Below the pieces are notes generated by a model. That model was not told the origin of the DNA, made no database searches, and saw only the letters and a program-made list of their open reading frames with translations. Made by a program: the position numbers and the translations under genes. Shown piece by piece: positions 54,108 through 63,058 of a stretch of 64,000 nt of DNA. This DNA comes from Sneathiella sp. HT1-7 (GTDB lineage Bacteria > Pseudomonadota > Alphaproteobacteria > Sneathiellales > Sneathiellaceae), in contig NZ_JAJFZN010000002.1 in the NCBI RefSeq assembly GCF_020731145.1, positions 682,001 through 746,000 of the forward strand, given 5' to 3'. Numbering within the stretch: position 1 is the first letter of the stretch; every line of letters starts with the position of its first letter.

Positions 54108-55440
54108 ACCGCAGCCGGGACCGCAGGAGATGTTCCTTGGCACTCCCGCCGACATCGCCATCTATGGCGGCGCGGCGGGTGGCGGCAAGAGCTTTGCCCT
54201 GCTGATGGAGCCACTCCGGCACATGGCGCAAGGGGAGTTCAAGGCCGTTATTTTCCGCCGCACCTCGAAACAGGTAAAGAATGAGGGCGGGCTTTGGGAT
54301 GCGTCCGCCGCGCTCTACGGGACCATTGGCGGTCGGGCGAAGGAAAGCGAGCTGTCTTGGAAGTTTCCGAGTGGAGCGTCGATCAGCTTCGGTCATCTGG
54401 AGCATGAGAAGAACAAGTACGACTGGCAGGGATCGGAACTTGCCTTCATCGGTTTTGACGAACTGACCCATTTCACCGAGACCCAGTTTTTTTACCTGTT
54501 GAGCCGCAATCGCTCCACCGGTCGAGCGCGGCCCTATGTGCGGGGAACCTGCAATCCGGACGCGGATAGTTGGGTTGCCGATTTTATCCGCTGGTGGATT
54601 GATCCGGAAACGGGCTACCCGGTTCCGGGACGGTCGGGCCAACTCCGTTGGTTTGTTCGTGATGAAGATAGTCTTATCTGGGGCGATGATAAACGCGCAT
54701 TGGAGCTGGCGCATCCGGGACAGGTGGCCAAGTCTGTCACCTTTATCGCTGCCTCCATTGACGATAACCGGATCCTGATGGAACGGGATCCGGGCTATCG
54801 CGCCAATCTTGCCGCGCTCTCCTCAATCGATCGGGAGCGGCTGTTAAAGGGAAACTGGAAAATCCGCCCTGCTGCGGGCGCCTATTTTCGCCGAAGCTGG
54901 TTTTCGGTGGTGCCGATGGCACCAGTTGAGGCGCGACGGGTGCGCGGCTGGGACTTGGCGGCCAGCCATATGGAACCGGGGACCTCTCCCGACTGGACCG
55001 TTGGGGCGCGACTCGCCCGGGACGCCAGTGGGGTGTTCTATGTAGAACATATAGAGCGGCTGCGGGGCACGCCGAATGAGGTCGAGCGCGCCATCCGCAA
55101 TCTTGCCATGAGTGACGGGCGGGAGACGCAAATCGCCCTGCCGCAGGATCCGGGGCAGGCGGGAAAGGCGCAAGTCCAGGCGCTCGTCCGGCTGCTCGCG
55201 GGCTTCCGGATAAAAAGCCAGCCTGTCACCGGCAGCAAGGTCGTCCGTGCCATGCCATTCTCGTCGCAGGCCGAGGCGGGCAATGTCCGTCTTGTGGCGG
55301 GACCGTGGAACGCGGATTTCCTCAATGAACTCGAGAATTTTCCGACCGGTCGTCATGATGATCAGGTCGACGCGGTCTGCGAGGCGTTTCACGCTCTCAC
55401 CCAAGTTTCACAGAAATCACAACAGGATATGTACTCATGA
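54094..55440 (+). CDS. Terminase large subunit
   Basis: The 448-residue packaging motor has a Walker A-like P-loop GGAAGGGKS at residues 25-33, Walker B with acidic pair in LAFIGFDELTHF (about 125-137), and a C-terminal RNase H-like nuclease part beginning near RVRGWDLAASHMEPG and ending with FPTGRHDDQVDAVC, which supplies the catalytic acids. ATG 54094 (MAVIKPQPGPQEMFLG) is chosen; the frame extends upstream inside terS without family similarity. The portal gene overlaps the end by four bases. Confidence 0.93.
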   Translation: MAVIKPQPGPQEMFLGTPADIAIYGGAAGGGKSFALLMEPLRHMAQGEFKAVIFRRTSKQVKNEGGLWDASAALYGTIGGRAKESELSWKFPSGASISFGHLEHEKNKYDWQGSELAFIGFDELTHFTETQFFYLLSRNRSTGRARPYVRGTCNPDADSWVADFIRWWIDPETGYPVPGRSGQLRWFVRDEDSLIWGDDKRALELAHPGQVAKSVTFIAASIDDNRILMERDPGYRANLAALSSIDRERLLKGNWKIRPAAGAYFRRSWFSVVPMAPVEARRVRGWDLAASHMEPGTSPDWTVGARLARDASGVFYVEHIERLRGTPNEVERAIRNLAMSDGRETQIALPQDPGQAGKAQVQALVRLLAGFRIKSQPVTGSKVVRAMPFSSQAEAGNVRLVAGPWNADFLNELENFPTGRHDDQVDAVCEAFHALTQVSQKSQQDMYS

Positions 55441-56759
55441 ACGATCCTTCCACATCCTCCCAGCTATATGATTTAATGGCGACGCGCTGGGCACTGCCGA
55501 AGGCGCTGATGGGCGGCACGCTGGCCATGCGGGCCGCGGGCACACGATATCTGCCGCGCCATCCGGCGGAGAATAGCGCCATCTATACGGAGCGGGCGAG
55601 CCGATCAGTGTTGCGCAATCATTTCCGCCGCACCGTGACCAAACTCGTTGGTCGCATCTTTGCCGAACCACTCATCATCTCGGAGGATATGCCAGATGAA
55701 CTGGTCGCGATTTTGCGCAATATCGATCTCGTTGGGAGGGGCCTTAATGTCTTCGCTCGCGACTGGTTCGAGGATGCGCTGGTCTCCGGTCTTTCTCATG
55801 TGCTGGTGGATTTCCCAGCGTCGGCGGGTGGGCAGTCCCTTGCCGAGGAGCGGGAGCAGGGCGCGCGGCCCTATGCGGTCCATGTCCGCGCCGATCAGCT
55901 GATTGCCGCACAATGGGACAGCCGGAGCGGTGACAAGGTGCTGACGCAAATCCGCATTCGCGAGAAGGCGTTGCGCTATCACGGGTTCGATGAGCGGGAG
56001 GAGGAACAGATCCGCGTGATCGAGCCGGATCGCTGGCGTGTCTACCGGCAGGACAAGAAGGGCATCTGGCAGGAGGCGGACGCCGGGGAGAATACCCTGG
56101 GCCGTATCCCGCTTGTCACCCTTTACACCGCGCGGACAGGATTTTTGCAGGCCGAGCCGCCGCTGGAAGACCTCGCGTTCCTCAATCTGGAGCATTACCA
56201 GATCCGCTCCGATCAGCGGAACGCGCTTAATGTCGCGTCCTTCCCGATCCTCGCGGCCTCCGGCTACAACCCGGAGATTGATGGCCCGATCGAGGTGGGC
56301 CCCAACAAGGTGCTGACCACCAGCGAGAGCGAGGGCAAATATTACTATGTGGAGAGTTCCGGTGCGGCGCTGGAGGCGGGGGCGCGAGAGTTGGAGGCGC
56401 TGGAAAAAGCCATGCTGATGTTCGGTCTGCAGTTCGAGACGCCAAAGCAGATGGAGACGGCTACGGGCCGGGCGCTGGACGCCGCCGATGCTCTCTCGCC
56501 GCTTTCCGCCATGGCGATGAACCTGGAAGACAGCCTGAATGCCATGCTGTCGCTGTTCGCGGACTGGCTGGAAATGCCGCTTATCGGCAGTATCGGCGTC
56601 AGCACCAAATCGGGCGCGGCGCAAAATAATGAGCGCGATCTCGATTTCCTATTGGAAGCGCGACGCCTCGGTGACGTGAGCGGGGAGGAACTGATCCGCG
56701 AAGCGAAGACGCGCGGACTTCTAAGTGACAGTCTCAAGGTGAACGCTGCTGCTGACTAA
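55437..56759 (+). CDS. Portal protein, DUF4055 type
   Basis: The 440-residue protein matches the DUF4055 family of phage portal-like proteins: a start with ENSAIYTERASRSVLRNHFR, RIFAEPLIISEDMPDEL, the central FLQAEPPLEDLAFLNLEHYQ and the C-terminal MQFGLQFETPKQMETATG-like LMFGLQFETPKQMETATGRA. Position directly after the terminase confirms the role. It would form the dodecameric DNA channel at a head vertex. Confidence 0.88.
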   Translation: MNDPSTSSQLYDLMATRWALPKALMGGTLAMRAAGTRYLPRHPAENSAIYTERASRSVLRNHFRRTVTKLVGRIFAEPLIISEDMPDELVAILRNIDLVGRGLNVFARDWFEDALVSGLSHVLVDFPASAGGQSLAEEREQGARPYAVHVRADQLIAAQWDSRSGDKVLTQIRIREKALRYHGFDEREEEQIRVIEPDRWRVYRQDKKGIWQEADAGENTLGRIPLVTLYTARTGFLQAEPPLEDLAFLNLEHYQIRSDQRNALNVASFPILAASGYNPEIDGPIEVGPNKVLTTSESEGKYYYVESSGAALEAGARELEALEKAMLMFGLQFETPKQMETATGRALDAADALSPLSAMAMNLEDSLNAMLSLFADWLEMPLIGSIGVSTKSGAAQNNERDLDFLLEARRLGDVSGEELIREAKTRGLLSDSLKVNAAAD

Positions 56760-56787
56760 CCCATCCAACATTTAATTATTTACCCAC

Positions 56788-56811
56788 AGAGCCCCGTTTC
56801 GGGGCTTTTTT
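56788..56811 (+). terminator. Intrinsic terminator after the portal gene
   Basis: AGCCCCG/CGGGGCT stem with a TTT loop and six T, in the 65-base gap before the scaffold gene. It lies inside the presumed late operon, so read-through or antitermination is needed for the genes beyond. Confidence 0.88.
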
Positions 56812-56824
56812 ATTGAGGTTTTCC

Positions 56825-57529
56825 ATGTTTGAATTTCCCATTGACGTGACCGACTTAAGCGAGGTGCCGGAGCAGTACCACGGGCTCTACCAGCCGGAGG
56901 AGGAGGGGTTCACCCTCGATCCCCTGCTCGCCGAAAAGCTGGATGTGTCCGGTCTGCTCTCGGCGCTTGAAAAGGAGCGGGGCAATGCACAGGGCTTCGA
57001 GAAGGAGCTGAAGGCTTGGCAGGCACTCGGCCCCGATCCGGAAACCGCCTGGGCCGATAAACAAAAGGCGCTCAGCGCGGAATTCACGGAACAGTTCGAT
57101 GCGATTATCGAGGCGAAGGACGTGGAGATTACCCGCCTGAAGGAGCTGAACGCCGAGTTCCTGATCACCACCCGCGCGACGGAGGCGCTTTTGAAAGCCG
57201 GCGGTAGCGTCGAGCTGTTGATGCCGCATATTCGCGCCGCGATCACGTTGGTGGAGGAAGAGGGCGCTCCCTCCCTTCGTGTTATCGATACCGACGGCTC
57301 CTTCCGCGAGAAGGCGGAAGGGGTGCCCCTGACCGTCGAGGATCTGGTGGCGGAAATGCGGAGCTCCCCCGTCTTTGCCCGCGCCTTCAACCCGACCGGC
57401 AGCAAGGGCAGCGGCATGGACCCGAGCGGGGTGCCCGTCAATCGCGCCACCATCAATGGACAGAACCAATGGGCGCTCAACGCCCGGATCGAGGATATCG
57501 CCGCCGGGAAGGTGTCGGTCTCGATGTAG
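56825..57529 (+). CDS. Capsid scaffold-like protein
   Basis: The 234-residue acidic protein has a central helical/coiled region (about 40-125, rich in Glu, Lys and Leu) and a disordered C-terminal tail with GSKGSGMDPSGVP. Size, composition and position just before the coat gene fit a phage scaffold, although sequence alone is not diagnostic. ATG 56825 has TGAGG seven bases upstream. Confidence 0.7.
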   Translation: MFEFPIDVTDLSEVPEQYHGLYQPEEEGFTLDPLLAEKLDVSGLLSALEKERGNAQGFEKELKAWQALGPDPETAWADKQKALSAEFTEQFDAIIEAKDVEITRLKELNAEFLITTRATEALLKAGGSVELLMPHIRAAITLVEEEGAPSLRVIDTDGSFREKAEGVPLTVEDLVAEMRSSPVFARAFNPTGSKGSGMDPSGVPVNRATINGQNQWALNARIEDIAAGKVSVSM

Positions 57530-57610
57530 AGAACCAAGTCCGCGGGATGCGGCAGGGCCCGGGACGGGTCTGCAATAACCCCTTAATCCCTTATTCTGGA
57601 GATAAAGAAA

Positions 57611-58741
57611 ATGGCAAATGATATCTCGGCCGCCATGCCGAAGATCCTTGCGCGCGGCCTGATGGCCCTGCGCGAACAGACCGTGATGCCCCGCCTCGTG
57701 AATGGCGATTTCAGTGCCGATGCGGCTGAGAAGGGCGACACCATCGATGTGATCCTGCCGTCCGACCTGACGGCGGATGACGTGACGCCCGGCACAACGC
57801 CGCCGACTCCGACCAGCTCGACATTGGAGAAGGTGCAGATTGAGCTGAACAACTGGAAGAAGGCGGATTTCTACCTCACCGACAAGGAGATGATGGAGGT
57901 CGAGGCGCGGGAGAATTTCATGCCCGTACAGGCGAGCGCGGCCATCCGTGCGCTTGCCAATGCCGTCAACCAGTCGATCCATGCGAAATATACCGGCATC
58001 TATGGTCTGGTCGGCACGGCAGGCACGACGCCCTTTGCGTCGGATGCCAGCGATGCGACGGCAGCCAGAAAGCTGCTGCTGGAGCAAAAGGCCCCGAAAG
58101 AATTCCGCTATGGCGTGCTCGATTTCGATGCGGAATCCAACGCGCTAGACCTCGCGGCCTTCGCTGATGCGGACCGCGCGGGCAGCAGCTCCGCCAAGAT
58201 CGAAGGCGAGATCGGCCGCAAATACGGGATCGACTGGTATAGCGATGACCATGTCGCTACCCATGTGACCGGCGCGGAGGGAACGCCGCTGGTGAAAGGC
58301 GGATCCCAGACCGGCACCAGCCTGATCGCCGATGGCTTTACGACCAAACCCTCCGTCGGCGATATCTTCACCATTGATGGCGACACGCAGCAATATGTCG
58401 TGCAGGCCGCAACGGACCTGTCGGGCACGGACTCGACCCTGACCATCGCCCCGGCGATTAGTTCTGCGCCGTCGGATAACGCGGCGATGACCTTTGTCGC
58501 GGATCATGTGGTCAATCTGGTGTTCAATCGTGATGCCTTTGCCTTCGCCAACCGTCCGCTGGCCCACAGCACCCAGGACATGGGACTCGGCAGCCAGATC
58601 CTTTCGATGACCGATCCGATGACCGGCATCTCGCTCCGCCTTGAGGTGGCGCGCCAGTATAAGCAGGTCGTCTGGGAGTTTGACATCCTTTGGGGTGTTG
58701 CGCTGGTCCGGCCCGAGCTGGCGGTCCGCCTCGCTGGCTGA
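57611..58741 (+). CDS. Major capsid protein, P22 coat-like
   Basis: The 376-residue protein resembles P22-type coat proteins: LARGLMALREQTVMPRLVNG, KGDTIDVILPSDL, VQIELNNWKKADFYLTDKEM and the closing DPMTGISLRLEVARQYKQVV. An inserted beta-rich segment with TIDGDTQQYVVQAATDL (about 255-300) looks like the small I-domain-type insertion. A GGAGATAAAG site precedes the ATG. A strong terminator directly follows, consistent with a need for high, bounded expression. Confidence 0.88.
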   Translation: MANDISAAMPKILARGLMALREQTVMPRLVNGDFSADAAEKGDTIDVILPSDLTADDVTPGTTPPTPTSSTLEKVQIELNNWKKADFYLTDKEMMEVEARENFMPVQASAAIRALANAVNQSIHAKYTGIYGLVGTAGTTPFASDASDATAARKLLLEQKAPKEFRYGVLDFDAESNALDLAAFADADRAGSSSAKIEGEIGRKYGIDWYSDDHVATHVTGAEGTPLVKGGSQTGTSLIADGFTTKPSVGDIFTIDGDTQQYVVQAATDLSGTDSTLTIAPAISSAPSDNAAMTFVADHVVNLVFNRDAFAFANRPLAHSTQDMGLGSQILSMTDPMTGISLRLEVARQYKQVVWEFDILWGVALVRPELAVRLAG

Positions 58742-58748
58742 CCGGAGT

Positions 58749-58783
58749 GGGGAGCGGTACGAAACATCACCGCTCCCCTTTTT
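58749..58783 (+). terminator. Strong intrinsic terminator after the coat gene
   Basis: A perfect 10-bp stem, GGGGAGCGGT (58749-58758) with ACCGCTCCCC (58769-58778), followed by five T. Together with the terminator at 56788 it brackets the scaffold-coat pair. Confidence 0.93.
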
Positions 58784-58810
58784 CTTATGTGATTGAGCAG
58801 GAAAAAATCC

Positions 58811-59281
58811 ATGACCTTGATAACCGAAACCGGCAGCGGCGTGACCGGGGCGACGAGTTACGTGTCGCTTGCCGAGGCGGACAGCCATTTCACTGCGCTC
58901 GCTAATGACGACTGGACCAGCGCCACGGACGGGCAGCGTGAACAGGCGCTGATCCGGTCGGCCCTGCATATCGACAGCTATCTTTATCCCGGCACGGTTC
59001 TTGACTGGGATCAGGGCCTGAAATGGCCGAGGAGTGGCGCCTATGATAGGGACGGTCGGGCCATGACGGGCATCCCCCATGCATTGCGCACCGCGACGCT
59101 GGAGCTTGCGGATATCTTTCTGCGTGATTCCGAGGGCCTCGATGAGCGGCAGGTGACGCGACAGAAGATCGGCCCCATCGAGGTGACGTATGAGGAGGGA
59201 AGGAAGCGCATGAGCTTCGTCTTTCGCCTGCTGCAGCAGATCGGCGCGCGCGCCCAGGACAGCCAGATGGTGAGGGGGTGA
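58811..59281 (+). CDS. Head-tail connector (DnaT-like/gp6-like adaptor)
   Basis: The 156-residue protein fits the phage family annotated as DnaT-like single-stranded DNA-binding or head-tail adaptor: GATSYVSLAEADSHFTALAN, AALIRSALHIDSY-like (ALIRSALHIDSYLYPG) and IGPIEVTYEEGRK. ATG 58811 follows AGGA at a good distance. Its position after the coat protein favours an adaptor role. Confidence 0.75.
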   Translation: MTLITETGSGVTGATSYVSLAEADSHFTALANDDWTSATDGQREQALIRSALHIDSYLYPGTVLDWDQGLKWPRSGAYDRDGRAMTGIPHALRTATLELADIFLRDSEGLDERQVTRQKIGPIEVTYEEGRKRMSFVFRLLQQIGARAQDSQMVRG

Positions 59282-59284
59282 ACC

Positions 59285-59644
59285 ATGCGGAACGAAACTA
59301 TCCGGCGAATGGTGCGCGATCTCTTCGATACCATCGGAGAGGTGGCGGTGAGCGCAACGCTCCGCCAGAAAGCACAAGGGGATTACGATCCCGGCACCGG
59401 CACGGTGGAGACCACAAGCGATACCGCGATCCGCTTGGTGCGGACGGAGAAAAGGCTCGTTGATACGGCGAATGCGGACGGCACGCCGATTGATCCTCCG
59501 CTTCATCATGCGCTGATCGAGTGCGAGGACGTGACGCCGAAGGCCGATGACGACCTGATTATCGGCTCTTCGACTTTCACCCTGTTGCAGGTGGTCGCGG
59601 TCGATACCGGTGCGGGCATTCTTTATGAGGTGAGCTACCAATGA
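59285..59644 (+). CDS. Probable head-closure / neck protein
   Basis: A 119-residue protein made mainly of beta segments (VSATLRQKAQGDYDPGTGTV, DTAIRLVRTEKRLV, LIIGSSTFTLLQVVAV), typical in size and place for a head-tail joining protein. I recognise no exact family. It overlaps the next gene by four bases. Confidence 0.65.
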   Translation: MRNETIRRMVRDLFDTIGEVAVSATLRQKAQGDYDPGTGTVETTSDTAIRLVRTEKRLVDTANADGTPIDPPLHHALIECEDVTPKADDDLIIGSSTFTLLQVVAVDTGAGILYEVSYQ

Positions 59645-60030
59645 GCTATCGCAAAATACAGGCGGTGCTGGATGCGCGGCTTCAGGCTTATGAGTCTGAC
59701 GATGTGGCCTTCCCGGGAACGCCTTATTATCCCGCCCATGGCACCTCATATCTGGAGGTTCAGTTCCTGCCAGCCCCGGCGGAGGGGATATTCCTCGGCT
59801 CCGGCGCGGTGGAGCTGCATACGGGCGACTATCGCATCACCGTCCATGACGCGGATATGGCCTCCGCGCAGAGCCGCATCGATGCCCTGCGGTCGCATTT
59901 CAACAAGGGTCGCGTGCTGACGTTCGAGAGCGTTGATGTTCATCTCGACGGTGCGACTGTGGGCGCCAAAGAGGGCGACCTCAAGAAAATCGCCATCCCG
60001 CTTCTCGTTTCCTGGCGCAGCTATTTTTAA
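59641..60030 (+). CDS. Tail terminator / completion protein (DUF4128-like)
   Basis: The 129-residue protein has the alpha-beta order of tail terminators: an N-terminal helix (IQAVLDARLQAYES), FLGSGAVELHTGDYRITVHD, and ending in IPLLVSWRSYF. It matches the general pattern of DUF4128 phage proteins, which cap the growing tail tube. Confidence 0.7.
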   Translation: MSYRKIQAVLDARLQAYESDDVAFPGTPYYPAHGTSYLEVQFLPAPAEGIFLGSGAVELHTGDYRITVHDADMASAQSRIDALRSHFNKGRVLTFESVDVHLDGATVGAKEGDLKKIAIPLLVSWRSYF

Positions 60031-60041
60031 GGAGCCAATCA

Positions 60042-60947
60042 ATGACCTTTGCCACCGGAGCCCAGCATGGGCTGACCTATATCGCCGAAAGTGTCTTCGG
60101 CACGACGCCGGCCTCGCCGGAGATGACGTCATGTCGTCATACGGCCTGCAGCCTCGGTCTTTCCAAGACGACGCTGGAGACGGCGGAAATCCGCAGCGAC
60201 CGCCAGATCGCCCATCTCCTGCACGGGCAGAAGACCGTCTCGGGCAATATAGATATGGAGCTTTCTTACGGCGCGTTTGATGACATGCTTGCGGCGGTGA
60301 TGCAATCAAGTTGGTCGTCCAATGTGTTGAAAGCGGGCGCGAGCCAGCCGAGCTTCACTTTTGAGCGGGGCTTCGCTGACATTGGCCAGTATCAGGTGCT
60401 GACCGGCTGCGTGATCGACCGACTGCGTCTCAATGTCCGGCCGGATCGGTTGATCGCGGGAACATTTGGTCTTGTCGGCAAATCCTCCGCGATCAATTCC
60501 TCTTCCCTTGATGCGAGCCCGACGGCTGCCGCCGCCAATGACCCGATGGACAGCTTCTCCGGATCACTGGAAGAGGGGGGCAGCAGCATCGGTATCGTGG
60601 TCGGTCTGGAACTGAATATCGATAACGGCCTGGAGCAGGCCTTCGTGATCGGGGAGGACGAGGCGACGAGCCTGTTCGCCGGGCAATCGCGTATTACCGG
60701 GGAAATCACCACCTATTTCGAGGATGCGGCGCTGCTCAACAAATTCGCCGCCCGCACCGAAAGCAGCCTTACGCTTACCTGCAGCGGGGCCGGCGGCAGT
60801 CTTGAGTTCGATCTCCCGCGGATTGTCTACACCGGGGCGGAGAACCCGACGCTGGGCGCAGGGCCGATCACCCTCTCGTTGCCCTTTAGCGCACTCTATG
60901 ACGAGACGGAAGCCACCAACCTGAAAATCACCCGGACCGCAGCATAG
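60042..60947 (+). CDS. Phage tail tube protein
   Basis: The 301-residue protein resembles large tube proteins of siphophages: GLTYIAESVFGTTPASPEM, RSDRQIAHLLHGQKTVSGN, ITGEITTYFEDAALLNKF and LPFSALYDETEATNLKITR at the end. It should polymerise as the tail tube around the tape measure. A GGAG site lies 10 bases before the ATG. Confidence 0.85.
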   Translation: MTFATGAQHGLTYIAESVFGTTPASPEMTSCRHTACSLGLSKTTLETAEIRSDRQIAHLLHGQKTVSGNIDMELSYGAFDDMLAAVMQSSWSSNVLKAGASQPSFTFERGFADIGQYQVLTGCVIDRLRLNVRPDRLIAGTFGLVGKSSAINSSSLDASPTAAAANDPMDSFSGSLEEGGSSIGIVVGLELNIDNGLEQAFVIGEDEATSLFAGQSRITGEITTYFEDAALLNKFAARTESSLTLTCSGAGGSLEFDLPRIVYTGAENPTLGAGPITLSLPFSALYDETEATNLKITRTAA

Positions 60948-60957
60948 GAGGGGTTAA

Positions 60958-61350
60958 ATGCCTAAGAATGTATTTGATGTGGCAGCGTTTGACCTGAAGG
61001 CCCGGTCGGAGGCGGGGGCGCCGCTCACCCTCCGTCATCCCAAGACGGGCGAAGACCTCCCCGCCGTTATCTGGCTGCAGGGGGAGGATGCGGAGAATTA
61101 CCGCAAGTGCCTCCGGTCGCAGATCGACCGGCAGATCATGGAACGCAAGCTGGAACTGACCGCCGCAGAACTGGAGGAACGGCTGATCGAACGGCTTACC
61201 GCGATTACGCTGCGGTTCGAGAATATCGAATTCGACGGTGTGAGTTACGACACCACGCCGGAGAATATCTTGAGGCTCTATCGGGAGCATCTCTGGATCC
61301 GCGAGCAGGTCGCCGCCTTCGTGGAGGACCGGGCCAATTTTTTGCCCTGA
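60958..61350 (+). CDS. Tail assembly chaperone, unshifted product
   Basis: The 130-residue acidic, helical protein sits between tail tube and tape measure, the place of gpG in lambda. It ends NFLP just after a slippery run. A downstream frame at -1 extends it. Both forms would coat the tape-measure protein during tail assembly. Confidence 0.8.
   Translation: MPKNVFDVAAFDLKARSEAGAPLTLRHPKTGEDLPAVIWLQGEDAENYRKCLRSQIDRQIMERKLELTAAELEERLIERLTAITLRFENIEFDGVSYDTTPENILRLYREHLWIREQVAAFVEDRANFLP
61338..61344 (+). promoter_or_regulatory. Slippery heptamer for -1 programmed frameshift
   Basis: T TTT TTG in the frame of the upstream gene fits the X XXY YYZ rule, two codons before its stop at 61348. Slipping back one base lets ribosomes enter the frame that stays open to 61700. 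Confidence 0.75.
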
Positions 61351-61700
61351 CCGCCGCCCGATTGAAAGACTGGGCGGCGCATCAATTCCATCTGTCGGAG
61401 GAGGTGGGCCCGGGTATCACCCGTGCCGCCGCCAACCGTCAGCTTGCAAAAACAACAGGCCGGGAAATCGCCGATATAGCAATGGCTGCGCCGCCACCGT
61501 CCTGCATCGCCCATGTCTGGGGCTGGTTTTTGGTGCTTCTGCCGCTCTATGCAGAGGGGCCTCTGTCGCGCCCGGCACTGATTGCGGCGGATATCGAGGC
61601 GCGCTTCGGCCTCCGCCCCGCAGGGTTTGAGGTCGGGCTTCTCCTCGATCTCTTCACTCTCTGGCGACGGCTACGGCCCAGAGACGCAGAACAAGGATAA
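61344..61700 (+). CDS. Tail assembly chaperone, -1 frameshift extension
   Basis: After a -1 shift at 61338-61344 the chain reads ALTAARLKDWAAHQFHLSEE and continues for 118 residues to LLLDLFTLWRRLRPRDAEQG, making a fusion of about 247 residues, analogous to lambda gpGT. Alternatively a TTG at 61362 could start it alone, but no ribosome-binding site is seen. It is followed after five bases by the tape-measure gene. Confidence 0.75.
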   Translation, partial: ALTAARLKDWAAHQFHLSEEVGPGITRAAANRQLAKTTGREIADIAMAAPPPSCIAHVWGWFLVLLPLYAEGPLSRPALIAADIEARFGLRPAGFEVGLLLDLFTLWRRLRPRDAEQG

Positions 61701-61705
61701 GAATA

Positions 61706-62446
61706 ATGGTAAAAAATACAGATTTATCCGCCTTTGGCGGTATCGATACGGCGCTCAAAGGTCTCGATGCGCTCAGCGACAAGACCCGTAAGGCAGAAAG
61801 GGAAGCACAGCTTCTCACCCGCCAATTCGACGGGCTGAAAAGCGATCTTGCAGGCTCCGGCAGAAACGGCTTCGTCGATGACTTGAATACCGGGCTTGCC
61901 ACCGCGATGGAGGAAATGAACGGCTTTGCGGAGATTTCCGGCAAGGTGGCGGCAAGCATCGGAAATGCCTTTGAAAACGCGTTCGAGAAGCTGCTGATCT
62001 CGGGGAAGGATTTCAAGTCGGTTCTGAAAGGGCTGGAGGCCGATCTCATTCGTCTCGGCACAAAGACATTCACCTCGGCAGCGGGGCAGAGCCTTGGCGG
62101 TTCCGGCGAACTGTTTGGTGAACTTGCGGGCGCGTTTTTCGGCGGTGGCGGTTCGTCGCTCGCCAGCCTGATCCCCGGTTTCTCCACCGGCGGGCAGTTC
62201 ACCGTCGGCGGCGCGTCCGGGGTGGACCAGAATCTTGTCCCCCTTCGTCTGACGCGGGGCGAACGGGTGACGATCGAGACCCCGGCGCAGCAGCGGGGAA
62301 ATAACGCCGCTGCCAGTCCGACGCCGGTTATCAATATGGCGTTCAACATCTCGACGCCCGACGCAGCAAGCTTTCGCCTCAGCCAGACGCAGATCCAGGG
62401 CGAAGCACTCCGTCAGGCGCAACGCAGTCTTAGAAGGAACGGATAA
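61706..62446 (+). CDS. Short tail tape-measure protein, GTA-like
   Basis: A 246-residue protein with an N-terminal coiled-coil-like part (LSDKTRKAEREAQLLTRQFD) and a hydrophobic C-terminal half with glycine-rich FFGGGGSSLASLIPGFSTGG and NLVPLRLTRGERVTIETP, the tape-measure end signature. Such short tape measures are found in the Rhodobacter GTA (gp11) and predict a tail of only a few tens of nanometres. Confidence 0.85.
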   Translation: MVKNTDLSAFGGIDTALKGLDALSDKTRKAEREAQLLTRQFDGLKSDLAGSGRNGFVDDLNTGLATAMEEMNGFAEISGKVAASIGNAFENAFEKLLISGKDFKSVLKGLEADLIRLGTKTFTSAAGQSLGGSGELFGELAGAFFGGGGSSLASLIPGFSTGGQFTVGGASGVDQNLVPLRLTRGERVTIETPAQQRGNNAAASPTPVINMAFNISTPDAASFRLSQTQIQGEALRQAQRSLRRNG

Positions 62447-62449
62447 ACC

Positions 62450-63058
62450 ATGAGCTTTCATGACGTCAGATTCCCGACCCGTGTCTCTTATGGCGCGGTG
62501 GGCGGGCCCCGCTTCTCGACCACGGTGCAGATTTTGAACTCCGGGTATGAGCAGCGCAATATCAACTGGGCGCAGGCACGGCGTGAATACACCGTCGATA
62601 TCAGCCCGAGCCGGGGCGCGGAATGGACCGCCGTGCTTGATTTCTTTCACGCGCGGCGCGGCCGGGCCTATGGCTTTCGCCTGAAGGATTTTTCAGATTT
62701 TGAAATGGCTGAACAATCTATCGGCACCGGCGATAACAGCACCACAGAATTTCAGATTGTCAAGCGCTACATCGACGATGATGAACTGGCCCCGCCCTAT
62801 GACCGGGAGCTGAAGAAGATCGTCTCCGGCACGGTCGAGGTCTCCGTCGGCGGCGCACCCATGGTGAGCGGTTGGAGCGTGGATGAAACGACCGGCATCC
62901 TCAGCTTTGATAGCGCGCCCGCGACGGACGCGGATATCGCGGTGGCTTGCGAGTTCGATGTGCCGGTCCGCTTCGATACGGACCTGATGCAGGCCGCCAT
63001 TCCGGGGCCGGACATCCATCACTGGCAGAGCGTTAAACTGGTGGAGATACGGATATGA
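62450..63058 (+). CDS. Distal tail protein, DUF2460 (GTA gp12-like)
   Basis: The 202-residue protein is a DUF2460 member: DVRFPTRVSYGAVGGPRFST, NINWAQARREYTVDISP, FFHARRGRAYGFRLKDFSDF and the C-terminal HHWQSVKLVEIRI. In the Rhodobacter GTA this family forms the distal tail ring. It starts three bases after the tape-measure stop and overlaps the next gene by four. Confidence 0.93.
   Translation: MSFHDVRFPTRVSYGAVGGPRFSTTVQILNSGYEQRNINWAQARREYTVDISPSRGAEWTAVLDFFHARRGRAYGFRLKDFSDFEMAEQSIGTGDNSTTEFQIVKRYIDDDELAPPYDRELKKIVSGTVEVSVGGAPMVSGWSVDETTGILSFDSAPATDADIAVACEFDVPVRFDTDLMQAAIPGPDIHHWQSVKLVEIRI

Noticed and set aside
56855-58087. Minus-strand frame of 410 codons
   Set aside because: Antisense to the scaffold and coat genes, with composition typical of a shadow frame in GC-rich DNA.
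58145-59749. Long minus-strand open frame (534 codons)
   Set aside because: It lies antisense to the coat protein, connector and neck genes, which have phage family matches and ribosome-binding sites. Its product is Arg/His/Gly-rich with no recognisable domain.
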